A stretch of DNA of 64,000 nucleotides from Hymenobacter piscis. GTDB lineage: Bacteria > Bacteroidota > Bacteroidia > Cytophagales > Hymenobacteraceae. Position numbers and translations under genes: made by a program. The stretch covers positions 1 through 64,000 of the forward strand of contig NZ_JAHHZN010000016.1 of assembly GCF_018760735.1 (NCBI RefSeq), given 5' to 3'. Positions 7,326 to 16,146 of this stretch are shown here, one piece after another (position 1 is the first letter of the stretch; every line of letters starts with the position of its first letter). The notes below the pieces were generated by a model that saw only the letters and a program-made list of their open reading frames with translations, searched no databases and was not told where the DNA came from.

Positions 7326-8552
7326 ATGCACATTGCCGTCTTCAGCCAGTATCACACCAACCCCGATTGCCCGGCCACCAGTCGGCACTACTCGTTGTTG
7401 GCGCAGCTGGCCCGGACGCACCGCATCACACTGATTACTACCCGCACCTGGGAGCCGCAGCGCCTGACGCAGGAGTTTGCCTGGGTGCCGCCGGGCGTGG
7501 AGCTACGGGCCGCCGATATTGCCTACGAGAACCGCATGGGCGTAGCCCGGCGGGCCTTATCATTCGGGCAGTACGCGGCCTACGCCCTACGCGAAGGGCT
7601 GCGCATCGATAAGCCCGACGTTATCTGGGGCATCAGTACGCCGCTCACCGCGGCCTGGGCGGCCGCTCAGGTGGCCCGGTGGCGACGGGTACCCTGGGTA
7701 TTCGAGGTGCAGGATCTGTGGCCTTCCTTCCCGATTGCCATGGGTGCCGTGCCCAGCCGTCTGGCCCGGCAGGAACTTTACCGCCTCGAAGGCCGGCTCT
7801 ACCAGCAGGCTCATTCCATCCTCACCCTCTCGCCCGACATGACAGACTACGTGCGGCAGGTGGGACAGGGGCAGCGCTGGCCTTTCGCGCCGCAGAAAGT
7901 GCACACCACCCTCAACGGCACCGATTTTGACCTGGCCGAACGGGCTACCAATGAGGCCGTGGCCGCCCTGAGCCGGGAGCAGGAACTGGACGGCAGGCAG
8001 GTGGTGCTGTACGCGGGTACTTTCGGGCGGGCCAATGCCATTCCCCTGCTGCTGGCCGCCGCCGCCACGCTGACCATCACCAATCCCGCAGTAGTATGGG
8101 TATTCATGGGCCACGGCTTCTACGCCGACGAGCTTCTGGCCGCCGCCCGGGAGCACGCCTACATTCGGGTGGTGCCGCCCCAGCCCCGGCACGCGGTATT
8201 CACCTGGTTCCGGTTGGCGGAAGTGTCCGTGGTGTCGTTTCTGGGGCTGCCCGTGCTGGATACCAATTCTCCGGCCAAGTTTTACGATAGTCTGGCCGTG
8301 GGCACTCCGGTTATTGTAACCAACCCGGGCTGGACCCGCGAACTGGTGGAGCAACACGGCTGCGGCTGGTACGCCCCCGCCGATGACCCGCCCGGACTGG
8401 CCCGGCGCCTGGGAGAACTGCTGGACGAGCCGGCGCAGCTGCGCCAGGCCGGCGAGCGGGGCCGGGTGGTGGCCCGGGGGCAGTTCGACCGCCAGCAGAT
8501 TGGTGTTGCGGTGCAGCAGTTGCTGGAACAGGCCGCTGGAGCAAAGCACTGA
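7326..8552 (+). CDS. GT4-family glycosyltransferase (WbuB-like)
   Basis: A 408-residue GT-B glycosyltransferase without membrane segments. The N-terminal acceptor domain opens MHIAVFSQYHTNPDCPATSR and carries VFEVQDLWPSFPIAMGA, a typical WbuB-like motif. The C-terminal nucleotide-sugar domain has VVLYAGTFGRANAIPLLL and NSPAKFYDSLAVGTPVIVTN, with the conserved sugar-nucleotide loop. It probably transfers a sugar in surface polysaccharide synthesis; donor and acceptor cannot be read. The ATG at 7326 is chosen because the upstream extension from 7269 lacks family similarity. It appears to be a lone gene. Confidence 0.85.
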   Translation: MHIAVFSQYHTNPDCPATSRHYSLLAQLARTHRITLITTRTWEPQRLTQEFAWVPPGVELRAADIAYENRMGVARRALSFGQYAAYALREGLRIDKPDVIWGISTPLTAAWAAAQVARWRRVPWVFEVQDLWPSFPIAMGAVPSRLARQELYRLEGRLYQQAHSILTLSPDMTDYVRQVGQGQRWPFAPQKVHTTLNGTDFDLAERATNEAVAALSREQELDGRQVVLYAGTFGRANAIPLLLAAAATLTITNPAVVWVFMGHGFYADELLAAAREHAYIRVVPPQPRHAVFTWFRLAEVSVVSFLGLPVLDTNSPAKFYDSLAVGTPVIVTNPGWTRELVEQHGCGWYAPADDPPGLARRLGELLDEPAQLRQAGERGRVVARGQFDRQQIGVAVQQLLEQAAGAKH

Positions 8553-8594
8553 TATTATAAACCCCCTATAACTACTTATAGACTATGTTGTGCC

Positions 8595-9302
8595 TCACGC
8601 CTTTGATTTTGCGGCTGTACGAGCCGTAGAGGGCTTTTTTGCCGGTGTCGTCATCTCTTTGCTGACTACGTCGGCGTAGTACTTGCACCAACCCGTGAGC
8701 GGGCATTGGGCGCATTTGGGCTGGCGGGCCAGGCAAATATAGCGGCCGTGCAAAATCAGCCAATGATGGGCCTTGGGAATGAGTTCCTCCGGAATATGGG
8801 CCACCAGACCCTTCTCCACGGCCAGCGGGGTAGTAGCCGTTTTCAATACCAGGCCCAGCCGGTGCGACACGCGGAACACGTGGGTATCCACGGCCATGGC
8901 GGGCTGGTTATAGATGACCGATACTACCACGTTGGCCGTTTTGCGGCCCACGCCCGGCAGGCGCTGCAACTCCTCAATGGTGCTGGGCACCTCGCCTCCG
9001 AAATCCTGGACCAGCAGCCGGCCCAGCCCCACCAAGTGCTTGGCCTTGTTGTTGGGGTAGGAGATGCTACGAATAAACGGGAAGATATCCTCGGCCGAAG
9101 CCGCCGCCAGGTGGGCCGGGGTCGGGTACTGCTGGAGCAGGGCGGGGGTCACCAGATTCACGCGCTTGTCGGTGCACTGGGCGCTGAGCACCACGGCCAC
9201 AATCAGCTCGTAGGGGTTGGCATAGGTCAGCTCCGTTTCGGGCTCGGGGAAGTTGGTGGTGAAGTAGTCAATAAACAGACGAAACCGCTCGGCTTTACGC
9301 AT
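8595..9302 (-). CDS. nth: endonuclease III
   Basis: A 235-residue bifunctional DNA glycosylase/AP lyase for oxidised pyrimidines. Helix-hairpin-helix LPGVGRKTANVV contains the catalytic Lys, AVDTHVFRVSHRLGL the catalytic Asp, and the [4Fe-4S] site has C-x6-C-x2-C-x5-C spacing near the C-terminus. A Lys/Ala/Thr-rich tail of about 20 residues follows. The start MRKAERFRLF at 9302 is preferred over an in-frame ATG 33 bases upstream. It is the second HhH repair glycosylase in the window, besides mutY. Confidence 0.95.
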   Translation of the reverse strand: MRKAERFRLFIDYFTTNFPEPETELTYANPYELIVAVVLSAQCTDKRVNLVTPALLQQYPTPAHLAAASAEDIFPFIRSISYPNNKAKHLVGLGRLLVQDFGGEVPSTIEELQRLPGVGRKTANVVVSVIYNQPAMAVDTHVFRVSHRLGLVLKTATTPLAVEKGLVAHIPEELIPKAHHWLILHGRYICLARQPKCAQCPLTGWCKYYADVVSKEMTTPAKKPSTARTAAKSKA

Positions 9303-9356
9303 CGGGGGGAGGGTAAAAATGAGAAAGCGGGTCACCGGGCACTGGGCACAAAAACG

Positions 9357-9397
9357 CCGCGCCCCGAAGGTACCACTTAGGGCACTTCGGGGCGCGG
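9357..9397 (-). terminator. terminator of the sigma/anti-sigma operon
   Basis: A perfect 13-bp GC-rich stem (9357-9369 with 9385-9397). On the minus strand it runs into GTTTTTG, ending the transcript coming from 9417. It lies upstream of nth, so it also insulates that gene. Confidence 0.8.
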
Positions 9398-9416
9398 CTT
9401 TTGGCCGGATTAAGCG

Positions 9417-9647
9417 CTATTCCTTACGCAGGAAGGAACGGGAATATTGCAGAATGGTCTCGGTGGACTGGGCGCTGGGTGCGCGGCGCAGGCCATCGAG
9501 GGCGCGTTGGGCCAGCAGCAGGTCGGCGCAGGAGGCCGCCAGGTCGGCGTCGTGGAGCAGGGCCTGTTCCACCTCCTGCTGCTCCTTAGCTGGCAATTCG
9601 TTGTACACGTACCGAAGTAGTGTCTCCTGGGTAAAGATTTTGATCAT
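9417..9647 (-). CDS. small putative anti-sigma factor
   Basis: A 76-residue acidic, helical protein (MIKIFTQETLLRYVYNELPA...) whose start overlaps the end of the upstream ECF sigma gene by 62 bp. Short proteins of this kind regularly follow ECF sigma genes in Cytophagales and resemble the N-terminal helical part of anti-sigma factors. No zinc-binding HxxxCxxC motif and no membrane helix are present. The sigma-binding role is inferred from position only. The deep overlap suggests translational coupling. Confidence 0.6.
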   Translation of the reverse strand: MIKIFTQETLLRYVYNELPAKEQQEVEQALLHDADLAASCADLLLAQRALDGLRRAPSAQSTETILQYSRSFLRKE

Positions 9648-10221
9648 AGAAAACGGGTTGTGCGGTCATTTTCTTCCGCAGGTTAATCAGCGCATAACGC
9701 ATCCGTCCCAGCGCCGTGTTAATGCTGACCCCCGTGGCATCCGCAATTTCCTGAAAGCTCATGTCGCCGTAATGGCGCATGATCAGGACTTCCTTCTGCG
9801 CGGCGGGCAGTTCCTGAATCAGTTCCCGAAGCCGCGCGTGGGATTCCTCCCGAGTCAGCGCGTCATCGGCCCCCTCTTCTGCCAACGACAACGAAGTAAA
9901 GGGGTGAGTTGTTGTATCGACGGTCATGACCGGGCTGCGTTTTTCGCGCCGGAAGCAGTCGATGGCCATATTGTGGGCAATACGGCAGATCCAGGAGGAA
10001 AACTTTCCTTCCTCATTGTAGCGCCCGCTCTTGAGCGTGTGAATGGCTTTGATGAAGGTGTCCTGCAACAGGTCCTCGGCCACGTCCGCGTCGCGGACAA
10101 TCAACTGAATAGTAGTAAATACGCGGGCTTTGTGCCGCTCAAGCAACTGAGCGAAGGCACTTTCCTGGCCAGCAATATAGAGGGAGATGAGCGCGGAATC
10201 GCTCGGCTGCATGGTTTCCAT
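9586..10221 (-). CDS. ECF RNA polymerase sigma factor
   Basis: A 211-residue sigma-70 family protein of ECF type. Region 2 is seen in AEDLLQDTFIKAIHTL and KFSSWICRIAHNMAIDCFRR (core binding and -10 recognition). Region 4 is seen in LPAAQKEVLIMRHYGDMSFQEIADATGVSINTALGRMRYAL, quoted as family landmarks around residues 130-180. The last 30 or so residues are an extra tail encoded within the overlap with the downstream small gene. It has its own promoter (10323-10353). The target regulon is unknown. Confidence 0.9.
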   Translation of the reverse strand: METMQPSDSALISLYIAGQESAFAQLLERHKARVFTTIQLIVRDADVAEDLLQDTFIKAIHTLKSGRYNEEGKFSSWICRIAHNMAIDCFRREKRSPVMTVDTTTHPFTSLSLAEEGADDALTREESHARLRELIQELPAAQKEVLIMRHYGDMSFQEIADATGVSINTALGRMRYALINLRKKMTAQPVFYDQNLYPGDTTSVRVQRIAS

Positions 10222-10497
10222 AAAGACTACGAAAAATTAGGGGACGTAGAGCTTTAGGCCATAGAGTGCAGTTATCGGAGAAAGCCGAAATCGTGAAGGA
10301 AAGAGGAAGAATCCGCGGAAATCAAATGTAGAAAACCGCCGGACCATTCACAACGACTGTTGAGCAGAAATGACAAAATTTTTTCCTGCTTCCCCGGAAA
10401 CATGCTATTCGACCGATATTATGGGATTTGCTGGATGGCGCCTGAGAAGTTATCAGGCCTACTCCTGGCCCGGAACGCGGGCAGCAAAAACCATGCT
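10222..10497. other. intergenic region with sigma operon control
   Basis: This 276-bp gap lies between the sigma gene start and the end of the next minus-strand gene (10498). It contains the sigma operon promoter; no further gene or clear hairpin was found. Confidence 0.6.
10323..10353 (-). promoter_or_regulatory. promoter of the ECF sigma operon
   Basis: On the minus strand TTG (10351-10353), 20 nt, then TACATTTG (10323-10330): a good Bacteroidota promoter. The predicted leader is about 95 nt before the sigma start at 10221. Confidence 0.65.
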
Positions 10498-11067
10498 TCA
10501 GGGGCGAAGCTGTTGCGTGAGTTGCTCAATCTGGGTATCCAGCGCAGGGTTAGGGGCCTTGCCGGCCGCCAGGGCCGTAGCCCGCTCATTGACCAGGGTG
10601 CTTAACTGCTGTAATTGGGCCAGCCGCTGGGTGGTACTGGCCAGCAGCGGCACCAGCGCCGCCACATTGGCCACCGCGGGTGTTTCGATAACGACGGTGC
10701 TGCCGCCAGTGACCTGCTCGTCGTGGCGCTCAATGGCAGCGGGCGTCATCATATCGTCCTTGTAGAGCACCACGTCGCCCTGATTGTTGATGGCCTTGCC
10801 GTTCTCCAGCAGCTGGCGGATGCCACTTTTGCTGACCATGATACCATCGGGCCGCAGGGTAAGACCGTTGTCGAAGCGCAGGGGCACCGTGAGCGGGAAC
10901 TGCTGACCAGCCTGCAGGCGGTACACCTTGCCATTGCGGCGGAAAGCACCGTCCTTGAGCTGAGCGGGGGCGGGGGCGGCACTGGTCTGGGCCAGGGCAG
11001 TGGCTTCGGTGGCGAGCAACACGGCAGCCAGCAGCAGCAGGCGGGGGAAAGTGGAAAACTGGGCCAT
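10498..11067 (-). CDS. secreted DUF6799-like protein
   Basis: A 189-residue exported protein with signal peptide (LLLLAAVLLATEATALA). The middle has two related segments of about 25 residues: KDGAFRRNGKVYRLQAGQ and LRPDGIMVSKSGIRQLLENG. This is the doubled 'DG-x-M-x-K-x-G' pattern of DUF6799-like domains in Bacteroidota. The C-terminal third is helical and Gln/Leu-rich, probably a coiled coil. No enzymatic motif is visible. It is a single gene, flanked by the sigma operon and the divergent MFS gene. Confidence 0.6.
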   Translation of the reverse strand: MAQFSTFPRLLLLAAVLLATEATALAQTSAAPAPAQLKDGAFRRNGKVYRLQAGQQFPLTVPLRFDNGLTLRPDGIMVSKSGIRQLLENGKAINNQGDVVLYKDDMMTPAAIERHDEQVTGGSTVVIETPAVANVAALVPLLASTTQRLAQLQQLSTLVNERATALAAGKAPNPALDTQIEQLTQQLRP

Positions 11068-11271
11068 AAAAGGTAGGAATTCAGTGGAGAAAAGGTCCCC
11101 CCGGGCGTCAGTAGCACGTTTAGGTGTCGGACTGATGGGGAAAAGGGCCAGCCTGGGCAGTCCGCCGACTCAAGTATACAGCTTCTGCCGACTACACGCC
11201 GGTTGAGAAGCTATACGGGCGAAGTCGGGCGGCAGGTTGAGCCGACCAGAGTACGTTGGATGGCGGGGGCC

Positions 11272-11279
11272 TAACTTTG
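11272..11279 (+). promoter_or_regulatory. -7 element upstream of the MFS gene
   Basis: TAACTTTG matches the TAnnTTTG box 31 bases before the MFS start codon. No TTG lies at the expected 19-21 nt upstream, so it is a partial promoter match. Confidence 0.4.
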
Positions 11280-11310
11280 GGTAGCCGTTGGTTTTCCGGC
11301 CCGTTGCCTT

Positions 11311-12600
11311 ATGTCAGTACCCGCCGCCGATTCAGCCCGGCACGACCCTTACGCCGCGCTGCGGATTCCGGATTTCCGCCGCTACATTTCGGCCCGGATT
11401 TGCCTGACCCTGGCCACCCGCATTCAGGGCCTGGTTATCGGCTGGCAGATCTTCAAGCTCACCAACGACCCGCTGGCCCTGGGTCTGATCGGGCTGGCCG
11501 AAGCCGTGCCCAGCATCGGCGTCTCGCTCTACGCCGGGCACCTGGCCGATTCCGTGAAGCGCAAGAACATCATTGTGGCCACCGTGGCCAGCCTGCTGCT
11601 GTGCGCCGTGGTGCTGGCGCTGCTGGCCACGCCCGCGGGGCTGCAGCTGCTCACCCGTGACGCGCTATCGACGCTGCCGCTGTACGCCGTAATATTTGTG
11701 AGTGGCATTGCCCGCGGCTTTCTGGGGCCGGCCGCGTTTTCGTTCATGCCCCAGCTGCTGCCCGACCGGGAGAACCTGGCCAATGCCATTACCTGGAACA
11801 GCACCACCTGGCAGGCTGCCTCGGTGCTGGGGCCCGCCATTGGCGGCTACCTGATTGCGCACCTGGGCGTGGGCAACGCCTACGCCGTGGCGGCCGGGCT
11901 GCTGGGCCTGGCGCTGCTGCAGTTCGCGGGCGTGGCCTCCCGGCCGTTGCCGGTAACGGAAGAAGTCCGGCCGGATCTGAAAACCAGCGTGCTGAGCGGC
12001 ATCCGGTTTATCTGGAGCAACCAGCTGATTCTGGCGGCCCTCTCACTGGATCTGTTCGCGGTGCTGTTCGGGGGAGCCGTGGCGCTGCTGCCCATCTTCG
12101 CGGCCGATATTCTGAAAGTGGGGGCTACCGGTTTCGGGCATCTGGAAGCTGCCCCGGCCGTGGGCTCGGTGCTGATGGCCGTAATGCTGACCTACTTTCC
12201 GCTGCGCCGGCACGCCGGCCGCAAGCTGCTGTGGGCGGTGGCCGGTTTCGGCGCGGCCACCATTTGCTTTGCTTTGTCGAGCAACTTCTGGCTCTCGCTG
12301 TTCCTGCTGTTCCTGACGGGCGTGTTCGACTCCGTGTCGGTTATTGTGCGCTCCACGCTGCTGCACACTTTCACGCCCGAGCACATGAAGGGCCGGGTGT
12401 CGGCGGTGAACAACATCTTCATCGGCTCCTCCAACGAAATCGGCTCCTTCGAGTCGGGCACGATGGCACGGTTGCTGGGCGTGGTGCCTTCCGTCATTTT
12501 CGGGGGTACGATGACGCTGGTCGTGGTGGCCCTCACCGCCCTGCGCGCCGATAAACTGCGCCACCTGGATATGACCCCGGAAAAGAAAAGCGCGGCGTAA
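11311..12600 (+). CDS. MFS transporter (EntS/MFS_3-like)
   Basis: A 429-residue inner membrane carrier with about 12 hydrophobic helices. After a short cytoplasmic start it has DFRRYISARICLTLATRIQGLVIGWQI-type helix 1, then ALGLIGLAEAVPSIGVSLYAGHLADSVKRKN, the classic MFS loop 2-3 signature (G-x-L-A-D-x-x-x-R/K-K). The middle fold SFMPQLLPDRENLANAITWNSTTWQAA fits MFS_3 exporters such as the enterobactin exporter EntS. Direction and substrate cannot be decided from sequence. It stands alone. Confidence 0.85.
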   Translation: MSVPAADSARHDPYAALRIPDFRRYISARICLTLATRIQGLVIGWQIFKLTNDPLALGLIGLAEAVPSIGVSLYAGHLADSVKRKNIIVATVASLLLCAVVLALLATPAGLQLLTRDALSTLPLYAVIFVSGIARGFLGPAAFSFMPQLLPDRENLANAITWNSTTWQAASVLGPAIGGYLIAHLGVGNAYAVAAGLLGLALLQFAGVASRPLPVTEEVRPDLKTSVLSGIRFIWSNQLILAALSLDLFAVLFGGAVALLPIFAADILKVGATGFGHLEAAPAVGSVLMAVMLTYFPLRRHAGRKLLWAVAGFGAATICFALSSNFWLSLFLLFLTGVFDSVSVIVRSTLLHTFTPEHMKGRVSAVNNIFIGSSNEIGSFESGTMARLLGVVPSVIFGGTMTLVVVALTALRADKLRHLDMTPEKKSAA

Positions 12601-12693
12601 AGGGCCGGCAGAAGCGGGTACCAGACTACGCCCGGAGGCGCGGGCTGCGTCGTCAGGAAAAGGGCCACCCCAGCTCCTGCCTGCCCTCTGACC

Positions 12694-13410
12694 CTAGCGC
12701 TGCGGGCAGATAGGATCCGGCTTGATTTCCAGAATTTTATCGACCAGCAGGCCGGCCTCCGCGGAGCCGGCGGCGGCTTGCACGGTAGCCGAAACGCGCA
12801 GAAACACCGGCTGGCCATCATTACGACGGATGGCGGCGTATTGGCGGGCCAGCTCGGCGTCCAGGCTGCCAGTTGTCAGCGTGTAGCGGGTATCGGTGCC
12901 GCACTCGGTAAAGGCCGCGCCGGAGTACAGGCCGGTAAACTCCCGACGGGTGCCCGCCTCGTTCAGGTCGCCATCGGAGCGGTAGCGCAACGTGTAGCCC
13001 TGCGCGCCGCCGGGCATGGGTTTGCCGGTCGCATCAAGCAGCTGCAGCGTGTTCTCGGCGGCCACCTGGTAGCTGCGGCCGGGCGCATTACCGCTGGGAG
13101 CCAGCGTGAGCACCTGCCCGCGCACCCGCCAGGGGCCGCGCTGATACACGGCCGGATCGGGCCGACCCAGGTACTGCTCCTGTAATACATAGAGGCTGTC
13201 GGGCTTGAGCGTGAGGCGGGTGGCGATGCCTTGGCAGTCGTTGCAGGGTACGGTATCAGCGTACACGCCGGCCAGCGGGCGGGCGGCGGCCCCGCTTTCG
13301 GGTTCGGCGGCGGAATTTTCGGGGCCGGTGCCGTAGGGTTGTTCGCGGCCCTGGCAGGCGGCCAGCAGGAGTAGGACAGAAGCGGCGGGAAGCAAGCGAG
13401 GCATATACAC
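12694..13410 (-). CDS. NlpE-like lipoprotein
   Basis: A 238-residue lipoprotein (lipobox LLAAC, near residue 19). Residues 45-130 match the NlpE N-terminal barrel: GVYADTVPCNDCQGIATRLTL has the characteristic PCxDCxGI metal-binding-like pair. The second half is another small beta domain with two cysteines. In enterobacteria NlpE senses surface contact and copper through Cpx; no Cpx-type system is adjacent, so only the fold is transferred. The start could be Met1 or Met3. Confidence 0.8.
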   Translation of the reverse strand: MYMPRLLPAASVLLLLAACQGREQPYGTGPENSAAEPESGAAARPLAGVYADTVPCNDCQGIATRLTLKPDSLYVLQEQYLGRPDPAVYQRGPWRVRGQVLTLAPSGNAPGRSYQVAAENTLQLLDATGKPMPGGAQGYTLRYRSDGDLNEAGTRREFTGLYSGAAFTECGTDTRYTLTTGSLDAELARQYAAIRRNDGQPVFLRVSATVQAAAGSAEAGLLVDKILEIKPDPICPQR

Positions 13411-13583
13411 GTCGGGTTTAGCAGAAAAGAAAGGAACCGGGTACTGCTACGTAGCGCTGCGGCCCTGGTTGGTTGTAGGCGCCGCCGCTGGTCAAACTTC
13501 CTTGCCAAATTCGCCGGCGTGCTGCTACCTGCCACCCGGCCCGGCTCAGGCGCCGCCCCGGATGCGCGGAAGGCCATAAAAAA

Positions 13584-13612
13584 AGCAGCGCCACCCCTCG
13601 GGCGGCGCTGCT
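13584..13612 (-). terminator. terminator of the alpha/beta hydrolase gene
   Basis: AGCAGCGCC / GGCGCTGCT stem; on the minus strand it is followed by seven T. It lies 24 bases after the hydrolase stop codon. Confidence 0.8.
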
Positions 13613-13635
13613 CCAGCGGGCCGGAGGCTGGTGAA

Positions 13636-15132
13636 TCAGCGGCTGGCCTGGGTTGATTTCAGGGACTTTTTCAGGGATTGGCCCGAGGGTTTGGGCGCGG
13701 CCTCCGCCTGGGTGCCGCCCGTTGTCGGCAGGGGCGCCGGCCGTTCCGTATTCGCAAAAATCCATTCCCGCACCACATCCAGGGTTTTGGGCGAGAAGGT
13801 GGGCTGCTGCTCGCCATCCACCAAGGGCCAGTCCTTCATCTCGGGCTGAAACCAGTGGTTGACGCCGGCCAGGCGCGTGGTCGTGACCTTGGCATTTTTC
13901 AGCCCCTTCTTGAGGGGGGCAATGTTCTGACGGGCGTCCACCTGCAAATCGTGGGAGCCGCCCAGCAGCAGCACCGGGCACTTCACCTCGGGCAGGGCCC
14001 GGGTGGGGTCGAAGTCGAGGAAATAGCGCGACCAGGGGGAGGTGAGCTGCACGGCCCGGGCGCGGGCCATGTGCGGGTCCATATCGGTGTTGTTGAAGCG
14101 CAGGGTGGCGGCCACCTTGCCCCGGGCCTGGTTGTCGTTGGGCGTCTGGCGGATGATGCGGATCATCTCCTGGTTCATTTCCAGGGCCGCCTTCACCTGG
14201 GCCGGGTTGGAGCCAATCAGCCGCATGATTTCCAGCTGCTGGCGCTGAATCACGTCGCGGCCCGGTACGCCGTAGCCGGCCAACGACACCACAAAGGCCG
14301 GGGTGGCCGGCTGCTGCTGGGCGGCGGCCAGCAGGGCCACGTTGGCCCCCTCGCCGTGGCCGAGCAACCCAATGTAGCGCTGGTCGATAAGCGTACGGGC
14401 CCGCAGGAACACCATGGCCGCCTGGGCATCACTCACCAAATCGACGGTGGTGGCCGTCAGGTTATTACCCTGCGACTTGCCCACGCCCCGGTCGTCGAAG
14501 CGCAGTACGGCAATGCCGCGGCGGGTGAGGTGGTCGGCCAGGGAGCCGAACATGCGGTAGTCCTGCTGCTCCACGTCGCGGCTGTGCGGGCCGTTGTCGG
14601 AGAGCAGCACCACGGCCGGGAAAGGGCCCGGGCCGGCCGGCGTGGTCAGCGTGCCCACGAGGCGGATATCGGCCTGATGGTTCGTAAACATCACCTCCTG
14701 CTCGCGGTAAGGCGGCGTGAGGCGGGGCTTGCTGGCCACCACGTTTTTGGGTGCTTCGAGCCGGGAGAGCGTAAGCGGGGCCGACAGGCCGGGTTGCGTC
14801 CAGGTGCCCTGGAAGACGGTGCCCCCGGGCTTGATTTTGCCCACGAAGCGGCTACCGGCCTGCTCGATGCTGATGGTGATATCGGTGCCCTTCACCTGCA
14901 CTTCGGCGGGCATGCGGCTGATGCGCTGCTGGGGCGCGTCGAGGGCGGCGTAGTAGGTGCCGTTGGAGAGGGGCACGATGGTGATGATGAGCTTGAGCTG
15001 CCCGCCGGGAACCTTCAGCGGCCCGGCCCATTGACCATTCAGAACGGGGCCGCTGCCGGCCGCCATCACACCTCCGGGTAGCCAGCATACGACTCCCAGA
15101 ATGAGAAGTAGAGCGAGTAGGAGTTTCTTCAT
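13636..15132 (-). CDS. secreted alpha/beta hydrolase, nucleophile Ser replaced by Gly
   Basis: A 498-residue exported protein: signal peptide, a beta-rich domain to about residue 130, then an alpha/beta hydrolase fold. The oxyanion/strand motifs are clear (FPAVVLLSDNGPHSRD, GIAVLRFDDRGVGKS), as are the acid (GGSHDLQVDA) and the histidine (AGVNHWFQ). The nucleophile elbow, normally GHSEGG in this family, reads GHGEGA. The codon is GGC at about 14358-14360, so the catalytic Ser is absent. Either the protein is non-catalytic or another residue serves. A Lys/Ser/Pro-rich tail ends the protein. A terminator follows. Confidence 0.8.
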   Translation of the reverse strand: MKKLLLALLLILGVVCWLPGGVMAAGSGPVLNGQWAGPLKVPGGQLKLIITIVPLSNGTYYAALDAPQQRISRMPAEVQVKGTDITISIEQAGSRFVGKIKPGGTVFQGTWTQPGLSAPLTLSRLEAPKNVVASKPRLTPPYREQEVMFTNHQADIRLVGTLTTPAGPGPFPAVVLLSDNGPHSRDVEQQDYRMFGSLADHLTRRGIAVLRFDDRGVGKSQGNNLTATTVDLVSDAQAAMVFLRARTLIDQRYIGLLGHGEGANVALLAAAQQQPATPAFVVSLAGYGVPGRDVIQRQQLEIMRLIGSNPAQVKAALEMNQEMIRIIRQTPNDNQARGKVAATLRFNNTDMDPHMARARAVQLTSPWSRYFLDFDPTRALPEVKCPVLLLGGSHDLQVDARQNIAPLKKGLKNAKVTTTRLAGVNHWFQPEMKDWPLVDGEQQPTFSPKTLDVVREWIFANTERPAPLPTTGGTQAEAAPKPSGQSLKKSLKSTQASR

Positions 15133-15146
15133 ATAATGAAAGTCAA

Positions 15147-15154
15147 CAAAGGTA
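15147..15154 (-). promoter_or_regulatory. -7 element of the hydrolase gene
   Basis: On the minus strand TACCTTTG exactly matches the Bacteroidota -7 box 15 bases upstream of the hydrolase start. The -33 position holds CTG instead of TTG. Confidence 0.5.
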
Positions 15155-15428
15155 TTTTACCGCCTCTGGTGCAGGGTGGAATTGAAATTATTAAAATGGA
15201 CGCACTCTTGCCAGCTTATGTTTCACGCGCTGGAACAGAAGTAGGCACAGCGCAACAAAACGGCTAAAAAAAATTGCTGGCTCCGGTTGAAGTCCCATAA
15301 AAAGGCATCGGGCCCACGCTATATTCTGGCGGGAAGTCTACCCCCTGCTTTTGCTGCCATCCGGCTGCCCTGCACCCCCCCTTTCCCGGGCCCGACTCTT
15401 ACGCGTTTTGCTGCTTCGCCTTCCTTCT

Positions 15429-16136
15429 ATGAAACCATACCGGCGCCTGTTCTCCATCCCTTCCGTGGCCGTGGGAGTCCTTTTCAGCCTCGTTACCGGC
15501 TGCGCCAGCGCCCCGCTCCCGGCGGCGGCTCCCGCCCTGAACCCCGGGCAGTGGACCGGCGAGCTGCGCGCCTTCGCCCGCCAGGACAGCCTCACGCCCC
15601 CGCCCGCCCACCCGATTCTGTTCTACGGCAGCTCCTCCGTCCGGAAATGGGAAACTATGGGCCAGGACTTTCCCACCCATCCGGTGCTCAACCGCGGCTT
15701 CGGCGGCTCCCGCTTCCCCGATGCGCTGCACTACTTCGATCAGCTGGTCGTCGCCTACCAGCCCCGGCAAGTGGTGCTTTACGAGGGCGACAACGACCTG
15801 GCGGCCGGTGCTACGCCCGAAGCAGTGTATCAATCGTTCCGCCGTTTTGAGCGGCGGATGCGCCGGCAGCTGCCCCGGGTGCCGCTGGTCTTTCTGGCCA
15901 TCAAGCCCAGCCCCGCGCGCTGGGCGCTCTACCCGCAGATGCAGGAGGCCAACCGCCGGATCCGGGCCTACATCGAGGCCCACCCGCAGCGCCTGCGCTA
16001 CGTGGATACGGCCACGCCCCTGCTGGGCCCCAACGGCCGCCCCCGCCCGGCGTTCTACGTCGCCGACAGCCTCCACATGACGCCCGCCGGCTACGCCCAG
16101 TGGCAGCGGGTGCTGGAGCCGGCGCTGGTGCGGTAG
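15429..16136 (+). CDS. SGNH/GDSL hydrolase lipoprotein
   Basis: A 235-residue lipoprotein (signal peptide, lipobox VTGC) with an SGNH hydrolase fold. Block I ILFYGSSSVRKW carries the catalytic Ser, block II NRGFGGSRFPDAL the oxyanion Gly, block III YEGDNDLAAGA the Asn, and block V DSLHMTPAGYAQW the Asp-His pair. It probably de-esterifies a carbohydrate or lipid in the envelope; the substrate is unknown. The ATG at 15429 is chosen because the upstream frame lacks a signal peptide. It converges with the nuclease-like gene, ends only 10 bases apart. Confidence 0.85.
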   Translation: MKPYRRLFSIPSVAVGVLFSLVTGCASAPLPAAAPALNPGQWTGELRAFARQDSLTPPPAHPILFYGSSSVRKWETMGQDFPTHPVLNRGFGGSRFPDALHYFDQLVVAYQPRQVVLYEGDNDLAAGATPEAVYQSFRRFERRMRRQLPRVPLVFLAIKPSPARWALYPQMQEANRRIRAYIEAHPQRLRYVDTATPLLGPNGRPRPAFYVADSLHMTPAGYAQWQRVLEPALVR

Positions 16137-16146
16137 GGGAAGTGAA

